36,625 nucleotides of DNA from Bacteroides sp. (GTDB taxonomy: Bacteria; Bacteroidota; Bacteroidia; Bacteroidales; Bacteroidaceae), in contig JALCME010000018.1 in the NCBI GenBank assembly GCA_022648295.1, positions 1 through 36,625 on the forward strand, in the 5' to 3' direction. Made by a program: the position numbers and the translations under genes. Shown here one piece after another: positions 1 through 9,032 of the stretch. How positions within the stretch are numbered: position 1 is the stretch's first letter; the number at the start of each line of letters is the position of its first letter. The notes beneath the pieces were generated by a model, which had not been told where the DNA came from, ran no database searches, and saw nothing but the letters and a program-made list of their open reading frames with translations.

Positions 1-55
1 AAGACTTTCGTTCAAATTCCGTGTAAGGGGTGTACTTCTTTTTTAATTCATTCAT
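1..55 (-). CDS. 5' end of a leftward gene, truncated by window edge (unidentified)
   Basis: Read leftward, an ATG at 55-53 opens a frame that stays open to the window edge and begins MNELKKKYTPYTEFERKS. An A-rich stretch precedes the ATG, as is usual upstream of Bacteroides genes. Eighteen residues are too few to recognise a family. The gene would be divergent from the susC operon, with about 820 bp between them. It could be a chance open frame, and the sequence to the left of the window is needed to decide. Confidence 0.3.
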   Translation of the reverse strand, partial: MNELKKKYTPYTEFERKS

Positions 56-874
56 CTTTCTTTTTAATTAAAGAAGTGTCAACTTATTCAGTACACTACA
101 ACTAGTTAATGATGCATGTTTCACTGATCGCTCGCTCAATATCCTTTTAAGCCTGAAGAAGTTTACTTTCTATCTTTTATGCCTAAGAAGGTTCACGCAT
201 CAATTATTAAGACCGATAAAAGTTGTCACATGAATGCATCTACATTGTGGCTTGCATTCCCGCTCAACTCTATTCCAAATTGTCATATAGATGAAACATG
301 TTCATCTAATTAAATACTATACCTAAAAACTTCTCAAATTTATTGTAGTCTTATTCCAGCATAGATTATTCCACACTGTTCTTCTATTTTCCAAAATAAC
401 ACACCTAGCCCAGATCTCTATCTATAAAGGGTTTACGCATCATTCCTTACCCAAGTTCAAGTTAACTCTTTTCAACTAAAGGAATAGAAAGCACTATACC
501 CCTTTGCGGAATTAGAAGATATAAATACGCTAAAAGAGTAGCCGGCGATTTATAAGACAACTATATTTATCCCCGGAAAACTTATTCACGCTGTTTTTAT
601 GTCACAAACATGAAGACAGAGAGGATAATAAATCTAATATAGAAAAACCTTTTATTGATATACACTATTGTTGCATATACAAAAAACATAAAGAAAGCCC
701 CCCTCTCTTTCATTACAAAATGAAAAAGAACCAATTTATGATTAACATGCACCAATAACAAACACAAATATACCCTATACCAGCAAAAGGAATCCCAAGA
801 TAATTAACGAGACAAACATATATTTAAATTTTACATAGAATGGCCTTTTTTAATAATTAAAAAATCGAGATTCA
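56..874. promoter_or_regulatory. Long non-coding region upstream of susC, with a dyad and direct repeats
   Basis: No convincing gene was found in this 0.8-kb AT-rich stretch. It contains a perfect 8-bp inverted repeat around a 5-nt centre at 288-308 (TAGATGAA...TTCATCTA). It also has a near-perfect direct repeat, GGTTCACGCATCA at 190-202 and GGTTTACGCATCA at 430-442, exactly 240 bp apart. A weaker AAGAAGTTTAC relative lies near 155. No clean TTTG/TAnnTTTG promoter was found. CCCCTTTGCGG near 497-508 and TATTGTTG near 667 are only partial matches. The region probably holds the operon promoter and the sites for its regulator. Its length and position are what suggest this; binding is not shown. 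Confidence 0.4.
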
Positions 875-3800
875 ATGAAAAGAAGTAACTTTATCTTAGT
901 AGACAAATGGCGATTTCTGAAAATCATGCCTTTATTTTTATGGATTCTAGGTTCTTCCACGAATGCACTTTATGCAGTCAACGAAGGAAACTCTAAAGCA
1001 ACGAATGAGCTGCAACAACAAAACAAGCATCTGATAAGTGGCATTATCAAAGACGACAAAGGAGAACCGATTATCGGAGCTTCCGTTCTTGTCGTCGGAA
1101 CCACTAACGGAGCTGCAACCGATATGGATGGAAAGTTCACACTATCTGTTTCCCCATCAGATATTCTTGATATTTCTTCCATTGGCTATATCTCTCAAAA
1201 AATCAAAGTAGCTAACAACAAAACCTTGAATATTATTTTAAAAGAAGATAATAAACTAATCAATGAGGTAGTCGTTGTAGGATATGGTAAAATGAAGAAG
1301 GGAGACTTATCCGCTGCAGTTTCAACCGTAGGAAATATGGATAAGTTACAAGACCGTCCGGTAAGTAACGTAGGCCAATTACTTCAAGGTCAGATAGCAG
1401 GTGTATCCGTTGTATCCAATGGTGGTCACCTCGGTGCTGATTCCGAACCAACCATAACTATTCGTGGAATGGGCTCTCCAAACAAAGAATCCCCACTTTA
1501 TGTAGTAGATGGCGTACCCGGAGCACCTTTCAACCTAAGTGACGTAGTTTCTATTACTGTTTTAAAAGATGCGGCCTCAGCCGCTATCTACGGAGCTTAT
1601 GCCGGATCCGCCGGTGTCATTTTAGTAACAACCAAACAGGCAACTCCGGGAAAAACATCAGTTGAATACAACGGTGTGTTTGGAGTGTCACAAGCAACGA
1701 ACCTTCCCCAATCTCTTACCTGGCAAGAAGAATATAAAGTAAGGAAAGCAGCATACGAAGATGCAGGAGAATCCTTACCTGTAGGCTGGGATCGCATCAG
1801 CGAAGACCCTATATATGGAAGAACTAATACAGACTGGATTGGTACAATCTTCCGTAGCGCATTGACCCAACGCCATAATATTGCTATTTCAGGTGGAAAT
1901 GAACAACTGACCAATCGGTTATCATTGGAATATAACAACACAGAAGGAACATTAATAAACACCTACAGCAAAAAAATCATTGGGCGATTAAATTCCATGT
2001 GGAAACTCAGCAAATACGTACGTATTCGTGAAGACGTGAGTTGGAAAGATACTCAGGTGAAAGATGCCGACACTTCCAGTGCAGAATCAGGCGTAGTCCT
2101 TGCGGCCTTAATGATGCCAAGAAACGTATTTGTTTACAATGATGACGGAACATACAGCGGAACAGTACCAACAACGGCCGATTACATTACTAAATACGGA
2201 GAAACTTACTCCAACATACACGGAGATGCCATCAACCCTGTACGTTTGTTGAAGGCTGGTTATGACAACAACCACCAATCTACGCTGACATCATCCACCT
2301 TTTTGGATATTATGGAACCCATAAAAGGACTGAACTTCACGTCCCGGTTTACATACATGCAAAATAACTATTTCCAAAGATATTATAACACCCGGCGGTT
2401 AGAAGCTGGTAAGCCGAATGACAGTAATAAATTACAGTATACCAGTTATCGTCAGCCAGAGTGGAATTGGGAAAACACGCTATCATATAACCGCGTATTT
2501 GGCCCGCACAACGTAAGTCTAATGGCATCCACCACGGCAAACCAATATGAATATCGTAAATACATAGCTACCGGACACGATTTTTCAAACGAAATAGGGT
2601 CCATGATGTACTTTGCTCAGGCCGGTTATTTCGATAATGCCACCGATAAGTACGATAAAGACCGGAACTTCTCCATGGTAGGGCGTGCTTCTTATAGCTT
2701 TGCTAATCGTTACTTCCTTACAGGATCAATCCGAAGAGACTATGCAGGACGCTTACCGGCAGGACACAAATACGGAGACTTCCCTTCTGTTACCGCTGCG
2801 TGGAAACTGACTTCAGAACCTTGGATGCCTAAATCCAAAACACTGAATCTTTTGAAGTTACGTGCAAGCTGGGGAAAGATCGGTAACTTGGGATCCATTA
2901 GCTACGGATATGGTAACCCATCGTTGGATAGTCGCATCATTGGCGGAGGAGACGTAGGCGGACAAGTAGGATCTTCCACACCTGTAGCTACCGGAATATA
3001 TTTGAAAACAGGATACAATGCTAATCTGACCTGGGAAACATCAGAGCAACTGGATTTAGGATTAGACGCCATGCTGTTCAACAATAGATTGAATGTAACC
3101 ATTGACTATTTCAATAAAAACACCAACGGACTAATCAAGGATCAAGACACGAACTGGCCTAGCACCATTGGAATATCGGCTATGAAAGTTAACGACGGAA
3201 CAGTTAACAACAGAGGTATTGAAGTATCTGCAACCTGGACAGACAACATAAACAAAAACTTCAAGTATTATATAGGAGGCAACATAGCAACCTTGCGCAA
3301 CCGGGTAACCGATATTGGAGCAGCAGATGCTGAAGGGAACAAACCTGTATGGACGTCAGGCGGTACTTACAAAGACCTTAACCCCTTCCGCACAGCCGAA
3401 GGCACTCCGCTTTACTCCTTCTATCTGATAAAAAGCGCCGGCGTGTTCAAAACAGATGCCGAAGCACAATCTTATGTAAATAGTAAGGGCGAAATGATAC
3501 AGCCCAATGCCAAAGCCGGTGATTTGAAGTTTATTGATAAAGACGGAAACGGATCCATAGGAAGCGGCGATAAAGAATTTATGGGTAATTCCATGCCTAA
3601 ATTAAACTTTGCATTCAATGCCGGGTTCACATGGAATAAACTATCTTTCGATTTCATGTTGCAAGGAGTTACCGGAGTAAAACTATTTAATGCATACAAA
3701 TACACGACATTGAATGAATCTTTAGGAAACTTCAACCGTTCAAGAGATATTCTAAAGGCACTAAATGGACCGAATAACGACGTACCACGTATCACCATGA

Positions 3801-4087
3801 GCGATCCGAATAGTAACTTCACCAACCTGTCCGATTATTACCTGGAGAACGGAAGCTATCTCCGGGTAAAGAATGTTTCTGTAAGCTACTCATTCACCGA
3901 CCTACTTCGCAAAGCCAGTTATTTTAAAAGCAGGAATGCAAGTTTTGACATAACACTAAGTTGTGATAACCTTCTAACAATTACCGATTATAGCGGTATA
4001 GATCCCGAAGTAGGTGGCACAGGACTGGATACCGGACAATATCCAATTTCCAGAACAGTCTCCCTAGCCCTCAAACTTAAATTTTAA
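875..4087 (+). CDS. susC: SusC-type TonB-dependent outer-membrane glycan importer
   Basis: This is a 1070-residue SusC/RagA protein that imports oligosaccharides through the outer membrane using TonB energy. An N-terminal hydrophobic segment (about residues 15-34) serves as signal peptide. A carboxypeptidase-D-regulatory-like domain follows at about 53-130 (SGIIKDDKGEPIIGASV). The plug domain starts near VVVVGYGKMKKGDLSAAVS, and a long beta-barrel ends in LALKLKF with the terminal aromatic typical of outer-membrane barrels. There is no STN domain, so it should not signal through an ECF sigma/anti-sigma pair; this fits the XylR-type regulator at the end of the operon. It is the first gene of the run and is followed after 20 bp by susD. 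The exact glycan cannot be read from this protein. Confidence 0.95.
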   Translation: MKRSNFILVDKWRFLKIMPLFLWILGSSTNALYAVNEGNSKATNELQQQNKHLISGIIKDDKGEPIIGASVLVVGTTNGAATDMDGKFTLSVSPSDILDISSIGYISQKIKVANNKTLNIILKEDNKLINEVVVVGYGKMKKGDLSAAVSTVGNMDKLQDRPVSNVGQLLQGQIAGVSVVSNGGHLGADSEPTITIRGMGSPNKESPLYVVDGVPGAPFNLSDVVSITVLKDAASAAIYGAYAGSAGVILVTTKQATPGKTSVEYNGVFGVSQATNLPQSLTWQEEYKVRKAAYEDAGESLPVGWDRISEDPIYGRTNTDWIGTIFRSALTQRHNIAISGGNEQLTNRLSLEYNNTEGTLINTYSKKIIGRLNSMWKLSKYVRIREDVSWKDTQVKDADTSSAESGVVLAALMMPRNVFVYNDDGTYSGTVPTTADYITKYGETYSNIHGDAINPVRLLKAGYDNNHQSTLTSSTFLDIMEPIKGLNFTSRFTYMQNNYFQRYYNTRRLEAGKPNDSNKLQYTSYRQPEWNWENTLSYNRVFGPHNVSLMASTTANQYEYRKYIATGHDFSNEIGSMMYFAQAGYFDNATDKYDKDRNFSMVGRASYSFANRYFLTGSIRRDYAGRLPAGHKYGDFPSVTAAWKLTSEPWMPKSKTLNLLKLRASWGKIGNLGSISYGYGNPSLDSRIIGGGDVGGQVGSSTPVATGIYLKTGYNANLTWETSEQLDLGLDAMLFNNRLNVTIDYFNKNTNGLIKDQDTNWPSTIGISAMKVNDGTVNNRGIEVSATWTDNINKNFKYYIGGNIATLRNRVTDIGAADAEGNKPVWTSGGTYKDLNPFRTAEGTPLYSFYLIKSAGVFKTDAEAQSYVNSKGEMIQPNAKAGDLKFIDKDGNGSIGSGDKEFMGNSMPKLNFAFNAGFTWNKLSFDFMLQGVTGVKLFNAYKYTTLNESLGNFNRSRDILKALNGPNNDVPRITMSDPNSNFTNLSDYYLENGSYLRVKNVSVSYSFTDLLRKASYFKSRNASFDITLSCDNLLTITDYSGIDPEVGGTGLDTGQYPISRTVSLALKLKF

Positions 4088-4107
4088 CATTTTAATCTTT
4101 GATCATT

Positions 4108-5820
4108 ATGAAACGTAACATCATACTATTTCTAACGATTATTACCGGTGGTTTATTAACCTCCTGTACCGGTAGCTGGTTGGATACCACGAACGAAGGT
4201 ACTCCTACAGAATCTAATTACTGGTCGTCAGATAAAGATTTTGAAACTGCCGCCACCAGCCTATACTATTGCTTATCTCTTGAAGAAACATGGGGACGTA
4301 ATCTTTTCTGGGAACAGGGAGCATCAGATGATATATTCTTTGCTAGAACACGTGGGTCTTCACAGATGAATCTGGCCAATCTGTCAATGGACGGAACAAC
4401 CGAAGGCAGCATAAAAGACATATACAATGAGATGTACACCACAATGGCTGTAGCCAACAATATCATTTACCACGCATTACGCATTGACGAAAGTAAACGT
4501 ACCGCTATCATCAACCGTACATTAGGAGAAGCCTATTTCATGCGGGCATTCTCCCACTTTATGATTGCTTATCGCTACGGACGTGCTAACAATGGAGTAC
4601 CTTTTGAACGCTATGAAGATTTCACTGACTATGATACGCAGTTAAATCAAATTCCACCTCAATTAAGCTCGGTAACAGACAACTATGCATATATTGTTGA
4701 AGACTTGCAATCTGCTGCCAACCTATTGCCATGGTTTAGTAAGTATAATTCCGATGATTACGGAAGACCTTCAAAAGATGCAGCATATGGCTACATGGTA
4801 AAGGTATACGCATATTGGGCTCAATTTGATTCAAGTAAATGGACGCTGATACCCGATCTTGTAGATAAAATAGAAAGCGAAGGCAATCGCGGTTTATTGG
4901 GTAATTTTGCTGATGTCTTTACTATTGCCAACAACTGGAGCAAAGAATATATCTGGTCTGTTAATTCCAGCGGAAACAACTATGCAGGAAGTATATTCCC
5001 GGGCATCATGTTGGATAATAAAGGCTGGGGAGCATACAACGGATGGGGTAACTTCAAGCCGACACTGGAACTTTGGGCAGAATATAGCAGTGAAGATACA
5101 CGCCGCGCAGCCACCGTCATGCAATATGGAGACGAGTTTACCTACTTCGGAACAACAAAGAAATTCTATTCAACGGCAGATAACGAATGTGGATTCCACT
5201 TCAAGAAATATATGGAACCTTATTCATATGGAAATTTGAATGAAAATGGAGTTGGAGAAAACAACTCACACATCTCAACCAACGGCGACCGTCCCACAAC
5301 AGATTTGAACGTTCCGTTAATGAGATTCTCCGAACTATTGCTTTTCAAAGCCGAAGCCCTAATTATGCAAAATAAAAATGGATTGGCAGCAACACCGCTT
5401 AACCGCATAGCCACCCGAGCCGGAGAGAATGTGATATACACAGCTCCTACAATGATGGATTTAATGCATGAACGTCGTTGTGAATTGGCTGGTGAATATA
5501 CCGATCGACTCATGGATTTGAAGCGTTGGGCTGCAGAAGGTAGCGATAACTGGAATTTGGATGCACTTGCCAAAATTAAGACAGCCAAACATGGCATCAA
5601 GCACGTAGACCGTTCCGATGCTGAATCGGCTATAGATACCACCAACGGAACAACAATGACAATCAACGGAAAAACCTATCAAGGCGTATTTCAGTTGGCC
5701 AACATGGGTGCAAAAACATATGAACCGAATGGTACATATAGCGTTTTGCCTTATGAGATTAATCAAGTTATAAAGTCAAACGGTGCATTAAAACAAAATA
5801 GTGGATATGCATCAGAATAA
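4108..5820 (+). CDS. susD: SusD/RagB-type surface glycan-binding lipoprotein
   Basis: This is a 570-residue SusD family lipoprotein, the lid-like partner of the adjacent SusC. The start is placed at ATG 4108 (MKRNIILFLTIITGGLLTSC), which puts the lipobox LTSC directly after a normal signal peptide. A TTG nine bases upstream is in frame but unlikely. Family hallmarks are the N-terminal TPTESNYWSSDKDFETAATSLY, the TPR-like helix GEAYFMRAFSHFM, and the C-terminal RFSELLLFKAEALI and LMHERRCELAGEYTDRLMDLKRW. Length is normal for the family. It should sit on the cell surface and help load the substrate chosen by this PUL. Confidence 0.95.
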   Translation: MKRNIILFLTIITGGLLTSCTGSWLDTTNEGTPTESNYWSSDKDFETAATSLYYCLSLEETWGRNLFWEQGASDDIFFARTRGSSQMNLANLSMDGTTEGSIKDIYNEMYTTMAVANNIIYHALRIDESKRTAIINRTLGEAYFMRAFSHFMIAYRYGRANNGVPFERYEDFTDYDTQLNQIPPQLSSVTDNYAYIVEDLQSAANLLPWFSKYNSDDYGRPSKDAAYGYMVKVYAYWAQFDSSKWTLIPDLVDKIESEGNRGLLGNFADVFTIANNWSKEYIWSVNSSGNNYAGSIFPGIMLDNKGWGAYNGWGNFKPTLELWAEYSSEDTRRAATVMQYGDEFTYFGTTKKFYSTADNECGFHFKKYMEPYSYGNLNENGVGENNSHISTNGDRPTTDLNVPLMRFSELLLFKAEALIMQNKNGLAATPLNRIATRAGENVIYTAPTMMDLMHERRCELAGEYTDRLMDLKRWAAEGSDNWNLDALAKIKTAKHGIKHVDRSDAESAIDTTNGTTMTINGKTYQGVFQLANMGAKTYEPNGTYSVLPYEINQVIKSNGALKQNSGYASE

Positions 5821-5842
5821 ATTTTATCACTAAAACAAAACT

Positions 5843-5897
5843 ACTTACGGGAGGGCGGGAAAAGAACTATAATGTATCCACCCTCCCTTCCATAAGT
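5843..5897 (+). promoter_or_regulatory. Intercistronic hairpin between susD and the GH92 gene
   Basis: The 99-bp gap after susD contains a strong interrupted inverted repeat. ACTTA (5843-5847) pairs with TAAGT (5893-5897), and GGGAGGG (5849-5855) pairs with CCCTCCC (5881-5887), with further GG/CC pairing inside. No T-tract follows, so it is a poor intrinsic terminator. It is better explained as an RNA-processing or stability element, or a partial attenuator, that keeps susCD transcripts above those of the downstream enzymes, as seen in other Bacteroides PULs. The pairing is visible; the role is inferred. Confidence 0.6.
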
Positions 5898-5919
5898 AAA
5901 TTCTAAAAAGATTGAGGTA

Positions 5920-8106
5920 ATGAAATACTATTGGACTTTTTCTTTCTTTGCAATATTACTATTCTCTTCCTGTATCGGTAAGACTCAAAAGACATGTGAA
6001 ACAATCTGTATGACTGTAAATCCTTTTATTGGAACAGCCGGACACGGACACACTTACCCGGGAGCCACATCACCTTTCGGTGCAGTACAATTAAGCCCTG
6101 ATACCAGAACCATGGGCTGGGATGCAAGTTCAGGCTATCATTACAGCGATTCCACCATTATAGGCTTTTCCCATACACACCTCAGTGGAACAGGTTGTTC
6201 CGACCTTGCAGATATTCTATTCCGACCGGTTTCAAGTGACAGTATATGGTCCCCCCTGACTTTCTCTCACAAAGATGAAAAAGCATCTCCCGGATACTAT
6301 AAAGTCTACCTACAGAAAGAAAACATCTTAGCTGAACTGACAACAACCACACATTGTGGTATTCACCGCTACACCTACCAGTCAAGCAGTCCCCAAAAAC
6401 TAATCATTGACCTTAAACACTCTTTGGATAATGAGCCCATTCAACATGCCATGATCAGCCAGAAAAGTAAAAATGAAATTATCGGCATGCGTTGTTCAGA
6501 CGGATGGATAAAAGGACAAAATATCTACTTTGCCGTCCGCTTCTCTAAAAACATCAACAATATAATTTCCTATAAAGACGGGAAAACCGTAACAACCGAA
6601 ATACAAAAAGAAATAAACGGAAAGGATCTTAAAGCATTGGTTCTATTTGACCAAGAAGATCATTCCCCATTGGTATGCAGAGTAGGCATCTCTGCTGTAA
6701 GCTGTAAAAATGCCATGCTCAATTTAGAAACCGAAGCCGGAAAAGCAACTTTTGACGAATTACAAGCAGCAAATGAGCTAGTCTGGGAAAAACAACTGTC
6801 CTGCATCGAGGTATCCGGACAGACTCCCGAAAACATCACCAAATTCTATACGGCACTATATCACACCATGGTCGTGCCCAACGAAATGAACGATGTTAAC
6901 GGACAATATGCAAAAAGGGATAACAGCATAGGGCAGTTACCAAAAGGAGAAAAAGCCTACTCTACCCTCTCCCTATGGGATACGTTCCGTACATGGAACC
7001 CTCTCATGACATTGCTCGATACGACCCTTGTCAACAATATCATTAACACCATGCTTCGTAACTACGATGAAACAGGAGAACTACCTGTATGGCCGTTGTG
7101 GAATGAAGAGACATATTGTATGATCGGTTATCATTCAGTACCGGTCATCGTCGATGCCTATTTAAAAGGAATACGGGGTTTTGATGCTGAAAAGGCTCTC
7201 GAAGCCATGAAAGCTTCTGCAAACAAAGAGAGAAAAGGAACCGGATACTTCAATCAGTTGGGCTTTATCCCATACGATAAGAGTAATGAATCAGTATCAT
7301 GTTTATTGGAATATTGCTACGATGATTGGTGCATTGCACAATTTGCCAAAGCCATCAATCACACAGATGACTACAAAACATATCTTGAGCGCTCGGAATA
7401 TTACAAAAATATCTTTGATAAGTCAACGCGTTTTTTCCGTCCAAAATCATCTGATGGAAAATGGCAAACTCCTTTTGATACTTACAAAATAAATTCAGCT
7501 TATACGGAAGCTACACCATGGCAATATCGCTTCTTTGTACCCCATGATGTCAAGGGACTCACAACCTTATTCGGTGGAAAATCAGCATTAGGGAAAGCTT
7601 TGGACAGCATCTTCACGGTACAGCCAACTGTAGATCCCGAAATACCGGATATCTCAGGTTCAATAGGTCAATACGTACATGGCAATGAGCCCAGCCATGG
7701 CATCATCTATCTATATAGCTACATTGGCCAGGCATGGAAAACTCAAAAATGGGCACGGAGAATACTCAATGAAATGTATCAAGCCACCCCCGATGGAATC
7801 TGTGGAAATGAAGATTGCGGGCAAATGTCAGCATGGTTCGTTCTAACAAGTCTGGGATTGTATCCTGAATGCCCGGGTAGTAATGAATACATTCTGACAA
7901 CTCCTCTATTTGAAAAAGCAATCATTAATTTAGCAAACGGACATAAATTAAAAATTATAGCAAATAATCCCCAAGAAAACACCTATATTAGTGATGTCTA
8001 TTTCAACGGGCAAAAATTAACGGCACCCTATATCCTGCATAGACAGATTATGCAAGGAGGAACATTGAAATTTGTTCTCTCCAAACAACCTGTAAAAGGC
8101 ATTTAA
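5920..8106 (+). CDS. GH92 alpha-mannosidase, lipoprotein
   Basis: This 728-residue GH92 enzyme belongs to the calcium-dependent inverting exo-alpha-mannosidases. A signal peptide ends in LLFSSC, a lipobox, so it should be membrane-anchored. The N-terminal beta-sandwich carries the family signature NPFIGTAGHGHTYPGA, then PFGAVQLSPDTR and SGYHYSDSTIIGFSHTHLSGTG. The (alpha/alpha)6 domain contains the YTEA-PWQY segment (Glu at about 530, in the position of the family's general acid), HGNEPSHG at about 587-594, and GNEDCGQMSAW at about 629-639 with the likely base Asp near 632. The usual Gly after the acid Glu is Ala here. Linkage specificity (alpha-1,2, -1,3, -1,6 or Man-1-P-Man) cannot be read. 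It is the only classical mannosidase in this PUL. Confidence 0.93.
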   Translation: MKYYWTFSFFAILLFSSCIGKTQKTCETICMTVNPFIGTAGHGHTYPGATSPFGAVQLSPDTRTMGWDASSGYHYSDSTIIGFSHTHLSGTGCSDLADILFRPVSSDSIWSPLTFSHKDEKASPGYYKVYLQKENILAELTTTTHCGIHRYTYQSSSPQKLIIDLKHSLDNEPIQHAMISQKSKNEIIGMRCSDGWIKGQNIYFAVRFSKNINNIISYKDGKTVTTEIQKEINGKDLKALVLFDQEDHSPLVCRVGISAVSCKNAMLNLETEAGKATFDELQAANELVWEKQLSCIEVSGQTPENITKFYTALYHTMVVPNEMNDVNGQYAKRDNSIGQLPKGEKAYSTLSLWDTFRTWNPLMTLLDTTLVNNIINTMLRNYDETGELPVWPLWNEETYCMIGYHSVPVIVDAYLKGIRGFDAEKALEAMKASANKERKGTGYFNQLGFIPYDKSNESVSCLLEYCYDDWCIAQFAKAINHTDDYKTYLERSEYYKNIFDKSTRFFRPKSSDGKWQTPFDTYKINSAYTEATPWQYRFFVPHDVKGLTTLFGGKSALGKALDSIFTVQPTVDPEIPDISGSIGQYVHGNEPSHGIIYLYSYIGQAWKTQKWARRILNEMYQATPDGICGNEDCGQMSAWFVLTSLGLYPECPGSNEYILTTPLFEKAIINLANGHKLKIIANNPQENTYISDVYFNGQKLTAPYILHRQIMQGGTLKFVLSKQPVKGI

Positions 8107-8166
8107 AGAGCGAGAACGAAAAGTCTGGTTAAGAAAAAGAAAGAACAACTTATAAGAATCAAAGTT

Positions 8167-9021
8167 ATGATAAAAAAGACCCTATATCTATTAGCATTGA
8201 TTGCATTTACATCATGCGGAAGCAGACAACTTGATATAAATGTAATGACCTTCAACTTGAGGTATGATAATCCTGAGGACAGTTTAAATAACTGGCAATA
8301 CCGCAAAGACAATGCAGCCAAAATGATTGAACTGAAAAAGATCGATATTCTCGGAGTTCAGGAAGCACTCATTAATCAGATGAACGATCTTAAAGAAAGG
8401 CTTCCCGAATATAAAGCAATAGGAGTTGGTCGGGAAGATGGAAAAGAGTTAGGTGAATTTAGTGCCATTTTCTACAATGCCAATCGCTTTATTGCTGAAC
8501 AGACAGGTTACTTCTGGTTAAGTGAAACGCCTGAAGTTGCAGGTTCCAAAGGCTGGGATGGCGCATGCAGGCGAATAGCAACCTGGGCAGTATTCAAAGA
8601 CAAAAAAAGCGGAAAGCAATTTTTTGCAATGAATACACATCTCGATCATAAAGGAGTAGTTGCACGTCAAAAAGGAATAAGTCTTATTTTAGAAAGAATC
8701 AGCTTGTTAAGCAAAGGACTTCCCACTATTTTAACGGGTGATTTCAACTCTAACCCCTCATCAAGTGTCATCAAGCATGTCACAGATCAAAGTGATCCTC
8801 AACATTTAATAGATAGCAGGAGCATTGCAAAGAGCATTTCAGGAACAACGTGGACTTTCCATGACTTCGATAGGTTACCTGTCAAAGAGCGGGAACGTAT
8901 TGATTATATATTTGTTAACGATAAAATCAATGTTACCCAGTACGAAACTGTACCGGAAACTTTCGACAATACATTCTTATCTGATCACTGCCCCGTATTG
9001 GCACATCTACAAATTAACTGA
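8167..9021 (+). CDS. EEP-superfamily phosphodiesterase/phosphatase lipoprotein
   Basis: This 284-residue lipoprotein (lipobox FTSC) has the endonuclease/exonuclease/phosphatase fold. Visible motifs in order are NVMTFNLRYDN (metal-binding Asn region), LGVQEA (catalytic Glu), NTHLDHKG, LTGDFNSNP (Asp/Asn pair) and the C-terminal SDHCPVLAHL. This superfamily includes nucleases, sphingomyelinases and inositol phosphatases. A lipoprotein encoded beside a GH92 is more likely to act on phosphorylated glycans or glycolipids than on DNA. It lies 60 bp after the GH92 gene and 11 bp before the phosphodiesterase-phosphatase fusion. EEP genes beside GH92 genes are known in high-mannose loci of B. thetaiotaomicron (recall, not checked). 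The substrate is unknown. Confidence 0.88.
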   Translation: MIKKTLYLLALIAFTSCGSRQLDINVMTFNLRYDNPEDSLNNWQYRKDNAAKMIELKKIDILGVQEALINQMNDLKERLPEYKAIGVGREDGKELGEFSAIFYNANRFIAEQTGYFWLSETPEVAGSKGWDGACRRIATWAVFKDKKSGKQFFAMNTHLDHKGVVARQKGISLILERISLLSKGLPTILTGDFNSNPSSSVIKHVTDQSDPQHLIDSRSIAKSISGTTWTFHDFDRLPVKERERIDYIFVNDKINVTQYETVPETFDNTFLSDHCPVLAHLQIN

Positions 9022-9032
9022 ATAGCAGCCTT

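Noticed and set aside
691..711. A/G-rich and C/T-rich tract that could be a terminator before susC
   Set aside because: The stem AAAGAAAG/CTCTCTTT has a mismatch, the loop is tiny, and no T-tract follows.
5220..5666. 148-codon - strand frame opposite susD
   Set aside because: It mirrors the conserved SusD C-terminus, with no promoter or domain. It is a shadow frame.
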